Under the pieces are notes generated by a model, which saw only the letters and a list, made by a program, of their open reading frames with translations, was not told the origin of the DNA and ran no database searches. DNA of 64,000 bases from Microbacterium sp. SZ1 (GTDB lineage Bacteria > Actinomycetota > Actinomycetes > Actinomycetales > Microbacteriaceae): NCBI RefSeq assembly GCF_002362255.1, contig NZ_LPVV01000003.1, forward strand, positions 1 through 64,000. The letters run 5' to 3'. Each line of letters starts with the position of its first letter. The stretch's first letter is position 1. Shown here piece after piece: positions 59,271-64,000 of the stretch. Made by a program: the position numbers and the translations under genes.

Positions 59271-59312
59271 GTGAATAGGTGCACAACGTCGCGCCGTTGT
59301 GCACCTATTCAC
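59271..59312. repeat. Perfect 18-bp inverted repeat after integrase 2
   Basis: GTGAATAGGTGCACAACG at 59271-59288 and its exact complement at 59295-59312, 6-nt centre; one more base pair extends it. It lies 27 bp after the integrase stop, so it may act as a terminator. A related, imperfect copy sits at 59501-59535. Confidence 0.85.
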
Positions 59313-59321
59313 CCCTCCAAC

Positions 59322-59450
59322 AGGGACGGTGCTCGGCGCTCAGGGACGGTCAGGGACGGTGCTTTTGGGGCACCGTCCCTCACCACCGTCCCTGACTTTT
59401 TCCGTGGAATTACGCGGATTTCGTCCCGGAACATTCCTCAAAGGGACGGT
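59322..59450. repeat. Cluster of six REP-like AGGGACGGT repeats
   Basis: Four direct copies (59322, 59342, 59352, 59442) and two inverted copies (59372, 59385) of AGGGACGGT lie in 129 bp. The pair at 59352-59380 forms an 11-bp stem with a 7-nt loop. This is the form of REP/BIME sequences mobilised by RAYT transposases in other bacteria, but no such transposase is visible here. No gene is supported between 59244 and 59633. Confidence 0.75.
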
Positions 59451-59500
59451 GCTTTCGGAAATCCGAACCACTCTCTCCTAATGAGCGTGCTCGCCAGGAG

Positions 59501-59535
59501 GCGAATAGGTGCATAACGGCAGTGCCGTTGTTCAC
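59501..59535. repeat. Second, imperfect copy of the GAATAGGTGC inverted repeat
   Basis: GAATAGGTGC recurs as a direct repeat of the left arm at 59273. Here it leads into AACGGC-agt-GCCGTT with partly matching outer arms (59509-59535). With the copy at 59271-59312 it brackets the REP-like cluster. Confidence 0.6.
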
Positions 59536-59633
59536 TTCCGCTCTCGTGCCTGTTGCCCCGGGCACTCGTGGGCATCGAGGCGGTATATACATGCGTAACC
59601 AACATTTTCTCCCCCGAAAGGTTGCCGGTCGCA

Positions 59634-59810
59634 ATGTCGCACACACTCACCTGCCTCTCCTGCGGTCGCTCCTTCACCGCCGCCCGCCGTCACGCGCTAA
59701 CGTGCTCGGACGCGTGTCGGATGCGCCGCCACGCCCAGCGTCGAGCCGCGCTCATCGCCGACCTCTCCGCCTTCGCACACGAGGCCGCCGCAGTCAAGCT
59801 CGCCGTCTGA
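59634..59810 (+). CDS. 58-aa Cys-containing protein of element 2
   Basis: MSHTLTCLSCGRSFTAARRH, then CSDACRMRRHAQRRAALIAD: a CxxC/CxxxC zinc ribbon and a basic helix. GAAAGG lies 11 nt before the ATG. TATATAC (59584-59590) is a possible -10. Possibly a small DNA-binding regulator. Confidence 0.6.
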   Translation: MSHTLTCLSCGRSFTAARRHALTCSDACRMRRHAQRRAALIADLSAFAHEAAAVKLAV

Positions 59811-60100
59811 CCCGGCCCCCAACGCTCCCGCGTCGCCACCCTGCGACGCGTTCCGCCCGCCCGCCTCACCGCCGCTCGCGACGGCACGAGGGACAGCGGG
59901 CACGCCCTGCCGGTCGCTCCGGCACGGCTCCCCCTGACGTCCTCGTCACGACCCCAAGCGGGCGCCGTGACGAGGACGCCGCCGTCTTACCGACGCCGCC
60001 GCCAAGGCGTGGCGCCGTCACCAACCGCTAGACGCGGTCTCCACCCTTCCAATCCCGGGCGCACCCGCGCGCCAACCACTCCCCTAGGAGACCGGCCACC
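59811..60100. other. Leader region of the element-2 capsid gene
   Basis: 290 bp without a supported gene. AGGAG at about 60086-60090 serves the capsid ATG at 60101. No clear promoter or hairpin stands out. Confidence 0.4.
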
Positions 60101-61075
60101 ATGGCTAACACCTTTCAAACCGACGCCGTCGCCGTGGGCGACGTCGCCATTCGCCTCGCCCTCGGCAACCTGCACCTCGGCGAGGTCGCCCAGCGTTTCG
60201 ACTCGTCCGACTTCGTCGCGGGACGGGGCGACACGGTCTACCTGACCGTCTCCGGCGCCCTCACGGCACACGGGCGCGCGCTCGACGACGTCACCAACGC
60301 CATCATCAGCGAGCGTCTCTCCGAGCTCCGCGAGCCGATCAAGCTGGCGACGCACGCCTACTCCTCGGTCATCCTCTCCGAGGCCGACCTCAGCCTCGAC
60401 ATCCTCGACCTCGGCAAGCAAGTGCTCACGCCTCAGGCCGCCGCCGTGGCCGCCAAGATCGAGAAGGCGCTCGCCGACGTCGTCAAGGACATCACCACCG
60501 ACGCCTCGATCACCTTCGACGAGGCCAACCCCGTCACCCTCTTCACCAAGGGACGCGCCGCGCTCCGCGCCAAGGGCATCGACGTCGCGGGCGAACCGCT
60601 CGTCGCGCTCGTCGGCTCGACCGTCTACGACGCTCTCCTCGACTCCGGCGCCCTCGACGCCGACAAGCTCGGCGGTGACGCCTCGGCGCTCGCCAAGGGC
60701 GCCGTCGGTGCTCTGCGCGGCTTCGAGGTCATCGAGGACGCATCCGGCGCCGCACCCGACGAGGTCGTGTTCATGACCAAGCGCGGCTCGCTCTACCTCG
60801 CCAACCGCGCCCCCGAGGTGCCGACCGGCGTGACCGGCAACAAGTCGACGCACGAGGGCTTCGAGCTCCGCACCATTCAGGACTACGACGCGACCTACAC
60901 GGCGCAACGCTCGGTTCTATCCACCTTCGTCGGCGCGGGCATCCTCCCCGCCTACAAGGCGACCCGCACCGAGGACGTCGCCATCCAAGGCGCCGAGGAC
61001 TTCATGGCCGGAACCGTGACGCTCTCGCCCATCCCGGGCGGGGCGACGGTCAAGGCCAACATCACAAACGTCTAA
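60101..61075 (+). CDS. P22-type phage major capsid protein
   Basis: A 324-aa HK97-fold capsid of the P22 gp5-like branch found in actinophages. It begins MANTFQTDAVAVGDVAIRLA. The diagnostic segment is LATHAYSSVILSEADLSLDI followed by LGKQVLTPQAAAVAAKIEKA. The later AGEPLVALVGSTVYDALLDS-like stretch and YDATYTAQRSVLSTFVGAGI are also family-like. A lone structural gene: no portal, scaffold, terminase or tail gene is visible in the sequenced part of element 2. Confidence 0.85.
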   Translation: MANTFQTDAVAVGDVAIRLALGNLHLGEVAQRFDSSDFVAGRGDTVYLTVSGALTAHGRALDDVTNAIISERLSELREPIKLATHAYSSVILSEADLSLDILDLGKQVLTPQAAAVAAKIEKALADVVKDITTDASITFDEANPVTLFTKGRAALRAKGIDVAGEPLVALVGSTVYDALLDSGALDADKLGGDASALAKGAVGALRGFEVIEDASGAAPDEVVFMTKRGSLYLANRAPEVPTGVTGNKSTHEGFELRTIQDYDATYTAQRSVLSTFVGAGILPAYKATRTEDVAIQGAEDFMAGTVTLSPIPGGATVKANITNV

Positions 61076-61167
61076 CCGACGCCCACCCGGCGCCCCGGCG
61101 CCACCGCGAGCCCGCCCACTCATCCGCCGCGGGCGGGCTCGCCTCAGACACGACAGGACACACCCGC

Positions 61168-61557
61168 ATGCCCTCCACCGCGCTCCCGCTCACCGACCCC
61201 GCCGGAACCCGCCGCGACGCATTCCTCGCCCTGGTGCGCGACGAGGACATTATGCACGCTCTCGACACCGTGCCAGACGACACCATCGTCGCCGTCGGCG
61301 CTGGGCTCGCCGTCGAGGCATACGAGGGCCGTTGGGACGGCACCCGCGGGCTCGCCTCCGCCCGCTTCGGCATCCCTGCCGACGTCGTCGAGCTCCTCGC
61401 TGCCGCCGCACTCACCGCCCTCCTCCCCACCATGGGCGCCCACGTCCTCGCACGCCCCAACGAGGCGACCCTCACCGAGCTCCGCAATTGGCTCGCCTCG
61501 CACGGCTACCACGCCACCCCGGCGCGCACCTCAGCCAAGGGAAAGGGCCGTCGATGA
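61168..61557 (+). CDS. Small protein downstream of the P22-type capsid
   Basis: 129 aa. MPSTALPLTDPAGTRRDAFL, then DDTIVAVGAGLAVEAYEGRW and a C-terminal basic tail (SAKGKGRR). Mixed alpha/beta, no recognised family. 92 bp after the capsid gene and coupled (ATGA) to the next gene. A head-completion protein would normally sit here, but no motif supports this. Confidence 0.55.
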   Translation: MPSTALPLTDPAGTRRDAFLALVRDEDIMHALDTVPDDTIVAVGAGLAVEAYEGRWDGTRGLASARFGIPADVVELLAAAALTALLPTMGAHVLARPNEATLTELRNWLASHGYHATPARTSAKGKGRR

Positions 61558-61826
61558 GGAACTCGCATCGCGTCACCGTCGACGACCTCGACCTCCTCGC
61601 CCCGCTCGTTCCGCGCCGCGAGCGGCACCGACTCGCTCACCACCTCAATCGCCGCCTCCACTACGCGACGGAATCACCCCGGCGCGCTCCACTCGGCTAC
61701 CGCCGCCCCTACTCGCTCCGCCAATGGGAGAACCTGCCCGAGGTCAAGCGCGTCGAGGTGCTCACCGGCCACGTCGTCGCGCAGTGGGTCGAGGACGGCC
61801 GCGCACGACACCGCGAGGAGGCGTGA
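61554..61826 (+). CDS. 90-aa basic protein of element 2
   Basis: Starts MRNSHRVTVDDLDLLAPLVP, then RRERHRLAHHLNRRLHYATE. Rich in Arg and His, probably nucleic-acid binding. Overlaps the previous stop by 4 bp. No family recognised. Confidence 0.5.
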   Translation: MRNSHRVTVDDLDLLAPLVPRRERHRLAHHLNRRLHYATESPRRAPLGYRRPYSLRQWENLPEVKRVEVLTGHVVAQWVEDGRARHREEA

Positions 61827-61907
61827 GCGCAACAAGCCTCCCGCAGGTCGGGAGCCCCAACACCGCACGACGCCGCATCGCCATGGCATATGCGTCGTGA
61901 GCTCGCG

Positions 61908-61928
61908 GTCCGTCAAGGCTTGACGGAC
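61908..61928. promoter_or_regulatory. Perfect 21-bp palindrome, operator-like
   Basis: Arms GTCCGTCAAG and CTTGACGGAC flank a single G. A one-base centre cannot form a normal RNA loop, so a protein-binding site is more likely than a terminator. Confidence 0.5.
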
Positions 61929-62130
61929 ACGGCGAGTGCACACCGCGGGATTCGTGACCCCGCGCGGTGTGAGCCGGTGGTCGGCTGGATACCGGCGCTA
62001 CCGGCACGTCTCTCCTCTCGACGACCGGGCCACCCATGACCGCGTGGTCGAGCTCCGAGCAGCCTGGGGGACTGTCCTACCTCCATCCGGCTCGCCGCGG
62101 GCTGTCAGCGTCGACAGCCCGCCCCAGGCC

Positions 62131-62374
62131 GTGTAAACGCACCTCCGAGCACCACGACCTCGCGGACCGCCTCATGCCGGAACTCACCGCCCAGCAGTTC
62201 CGGCTCTCCCGGGCGTCGTGTAAACGCGCGTGACTGCGCTCGGGTCGCGGGGTGGGGGGTGACTCCTCCCACCCCCTCCCTTCCCTCCCGGTGCGGCATA
62301 GCGTCCCGCCCTGACTACGTATCGCGGGTTTGTTTTTCGTGCGGGCGTTTAAACGCTGCCCTGCGTGTAAACGC
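62131..62374. repeat. Four GT(G/T)TAAACGC repeats
   Basis: Direct copies at 62131, 62218, 62347 and 62365. The third lies within the palindrome GCGTTTAAACGC (62345-62356). Spacing is irregular (87, 129 and 18 bp). Candidate regulator sites or iteron-like repeats of element 2. Confidence 0.5.
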
Positions 62375-62418
62375 TCCGCCCACGAAAGGATTTCGGTCGG
62401 GCCTTTGCTGCTCTCGAG

Positions 62419-64000
62419 TCATGCGGACGCGAGAACCGCGTCCAAGGTCGACGAGTAACTCGCTTTGCCTTCCCGAAGAAACTGGAAGAACGCGCCGTAG
62501 TCACGAGGAGTGAGGAAATGGAAGTCGTACTTGCTGGAGCCGACCATGTCATTCAGTGCCTTGAAATGCGCCGTGGCAGCCGCGAACTTCGCACGGTTCT
62601 CGTCCGAAGGCTCGGTAGCCTCCTCGTCACCCTTGATCTCGACTACGACGATTCGATCGCCCGTCGCGAGGAAGAAGTCCGGATTGAAATGCCCGCGCCG
62701 AAAGTGCTCCCCCTTTCGCCAGCCGAACTCAATCCCGTAAAAGTCTTGGTCGGTGGACTTAATCCATCCGGCTAGCGCAGCAGCGTTCTCAGCCTTCACC
62801 ATCTCTTTCACGAACAGTCGCTCCGGCTTGTGGTTCGCGATCACGATGTTCAGCGGCGTCTTGAAGTGAAACTTGTTCGCGACCTGCTCAACAGCCGACC
62901 GAGGTAGGGAGTCGTCAGCCAGGACTTCCGCGAGGACCCGTTGTGTCTCTTCCTCGCTCAGACCCGACGAGTCATCGTCGGCGAACAGCGTCGCATCCCC
63001 CCGCCGGAGAGCCGACACGTTGATGCTGTCGCGACGCCGTTGCGCGGTCGACAGCTTGATGACTTCCTTGGGCTTGGACACGTAGCGAACCGTGTGACTC
63101 GACTTGCGATGCACCACCCCGAACGCAGCCTGTAGCCTCTGGCGATTGTCTTCACTGACTTGGTCAGACGTTTCACCCACGCGCTTGAGCGACTCTCGAA
63201 TGAGGGACTGGAGCCACTCGATCGAGTATTTCCTGGCGTACTCCGTCGACTCTTCGAGGTCGATCGCACGGAACTTAGAATGGATGTGCTCGGCTACCTC
63301 GTCGACTGGGAACATTCGATAGCGAATGAGCGTCCGCTTCTGGCGCTGCTTTCCGCTAATGACGCGGCTATACGTCGTTTCCCGCTCTAGCTCCGAGACC
63401 TGTGACGCCAGGGTCACGTAACCCTTTGAGAAGTCGTACTCCGTCGGCGCTTCGTGCTCTTCTGCTTCTTGCGACTTGCTGTAGTCGATGGTCTCAAGCT
63501 CGAAGTTGTAATCTGCCTCTTTCGAGACGATTTGCGAAGTCAGTCGACTCTCAATCTCAAGCACTTCATCGACAAGATGTCGGATTCGCCCGGACCACGC
63601 ATCGTGGTTGAACACCGTGAGGACCGGGCGCTCGCCACGGTACGACTCCGGCACGCGGAGGCCTCGACCCAATACCTGAGCGATAAGCAGCTTGCTCGAA
63701 AAGGCCCTCTCCTCGTGGGGGACGACCTGGAAAACGTTCTTGACGTCCCACCCTTCGGTCAACATGCTGACGGAAACGATCCACTCAACGGGACTGTCGG
63801 CCTGGTCCACAGACGCCAGCTGAACGACGTTTCGGCGGTGATCGGGGTCGGAAGTAACGGTGAGTATCTTTGCAGACGCCTGCTCCGAACTCAGCTCCTC
63901 TTGGGCGGCAACGAACGCGGCGACCTCAACGGCGAGTCGCTTTGCAGCGGCGATGTCCCTGGTGACCAGCAGTGTCAGCGGCTTCACCTTGCGGTAGAAC
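62419..64000 (-). CDS. Res-type helicase-nuclease (type III restriction-like), 3' part
   Basis: The open frame runs off the window; at least 526 C-terminal residues are visible. Helicase domain 2 shows VSMLTEGWDVKNVFQVVPHE (motif V) and QVLGRGLRVP (motif VI). The C-terminal endonuclease shows NPDFFLATGDR followed by VVEIKGD, a PD-ExK core. This is the layout of type III restriction Res subunits and of solitary restriction-like helicases. The Walker motifs and any Mod partner would lie beyond 64000. Base composition is lower in G+C than in host genes, consistent with transfer. Confidence 0.85.
   Translation of the reverse strand, partial: FYRKVKPLTLLVTRDIAAAKRLAVEVAAFVAAQEELSSEQASAKILTVTSDPDHRRNVVQLASVDQADSPVEWIVSVSMLTEGWDVKNVFQVVPHEERAFSSKLLIAQVLGRGLRVPESYRGERPVLTVFNHDAWSGRIRHLVDEVLEIESRLTSQIVSKEADYNFELETIDYSKSQEAEEHEAPTEYDFSKGYVTLASQVSELERETTYSRVISGKQRQKRTLIRYRMFPVDEVAEHIHSKFRAIDLEESTEYARKYSIEWLQSLIRESLKRVGETSDQVSEDNRQRLQAAFGVVHRKSSHTVRYVSKPKEVIKLSTAQRRRDSINVSALRRGDATLFADDDSSGLSEEETQRVLAEVLADDSLPRSAVEQVANKFHFKTPLNIVIANHKPERLFVKEMVKAENAAALAGWIKSTDQDFYGIEFGWRKGEHFRRGHFNPDFFLATGDRIVVVEIKGDEEATEPSDENRAKFAAATAHFKALNDMVGSSKYDFHFLTPRDYGAFFQFLREGKASYSSTLDAVLASA

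Larger units (their letters stand above)
61827..62418. other. Repeat-bearing region between the capsid unit and the Res gene
   Basis: No gene is convincing here. It contains a 6-bp hairpin after the last capsid-unit gene (CTCCCG / CGGGAG, 61838-61854), a perfect palindrome at 61908-61928, a larger hairpin (CACACCGCG / CGCGGTGTG, 61939-61971) and four GTnTAAACGC repeats. The region is convergent, so terminators are expected. Confidence 0.6.
57625..64000. mobile_element. Integrative element 2 (serine recombinase, lone P22-type capsid), in tadA
   Basis: Begins at the tadA break and continues past the window end. Visible content: serine recombinase, repeat-rich DNA, a small Cys-rich protein, one P22-fold capsid gene with two small downstream genes, and a Res-type helicase-nuclease. 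It differs from element 1 in recombinase, capsid fold and cargo, so it is an independent insertion. Confidence 0.8.

Noticed and set aside
59522..60031. 169-codon frame over the small Cys-rich gene of element 2
   Set aside because: Arg/Pro-rich shadow translation in GC-rich DNA. The CxxC-containing frame is more protein-like.
61936..62233. Two open frames of ~65 codons in the spacer before the Res gene
   Set aside because: They overlap hairpins and repeats, lack ribosome sites and show no family features.

Overview
High-GC actinobacterial chromosome, most likely Microbacteriaceae and probably Microbacterium. This rests on gene order and family content (argC-J-B-D-F-H, pheS-pheT, infC-rpmI-rplT, gluABCD-type uptake, ftsE-ftsX-smpB, DUF2510 proteins, a Tad pilus operon), frequent GTG starts and many ATGA/GTGA overlaps. 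No rRNA, tRNA or CRISPR array was found.

Layout. 1-5998: CoA transferase, DUF4184 membrane protein, tyrS, a SatD pair and a DUF1349 protein. 6029-12914: the arginine operon on the minus strand, preceded by a possible leaderless Arg-rich leader peptide. 13024-18407: an epimerase-like protein, a DUF402 protein and pheST. 18441-25196: a glutamate-type ABC transporter, then a TAXI binding protein with its two-component system. 25288-27506: a SpoU methyltransferase and rplT-rpmI-infC, with infC starting at ATC. 27763-34322: small conserved genes, a ParA/MinD ATPase and hisA/priA, hisH, hisB, hisC. 34360-42949: a LysM cell-division-inhibitor candidate divergent from lexA, an S9 peptidase, smpB, ftsX, ftsE, a DUF2510 protein and prfB. 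43009-44834: an MFS transporter and a NUDIX hydrolase.

The accessory part is 44911-64000. A minus-strand Tad pilus operon (tadA-tadB-tadC-pilin-tadE-like genes) is broken by two integrative elements about 2 kb apart. Element 1 (about 46454-55599, 9.1 kb) sits inside tadC. Joining its outer flanks at a shared AGCA core rebuilds an uninterrupted tadC frame. It encodes a large serine recombinase, an excisionase-like HTH protein, a tightly overlapped operon ending in one HK97-fold major capsid gene and a strong terminator, a possible small-terminase-like protein and membrane-protein cargo. Element 2 starts at about 57625 inside tadA and runs off the window. It encodes another serine recombinase, repeat-rich DNA, one P22-fold major capsid gene with two small downstream genes, and the 3' part of a Res-type helicase-nuclease. 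Neither element shows a portal, large terminase, prohead protease or tail gene; for element 2 only the visible part can be judged.

The most interesting hypothesis is that these are two minimal capsid-carrying satellite-like elements of different capsid fold, both using a pilus operon as landing site. Integration would switch the pilus off and precise excision would restore it. The gene calls and the tadC reconstruction are read from sequence; the satellite lifestyle and the switch are inference.
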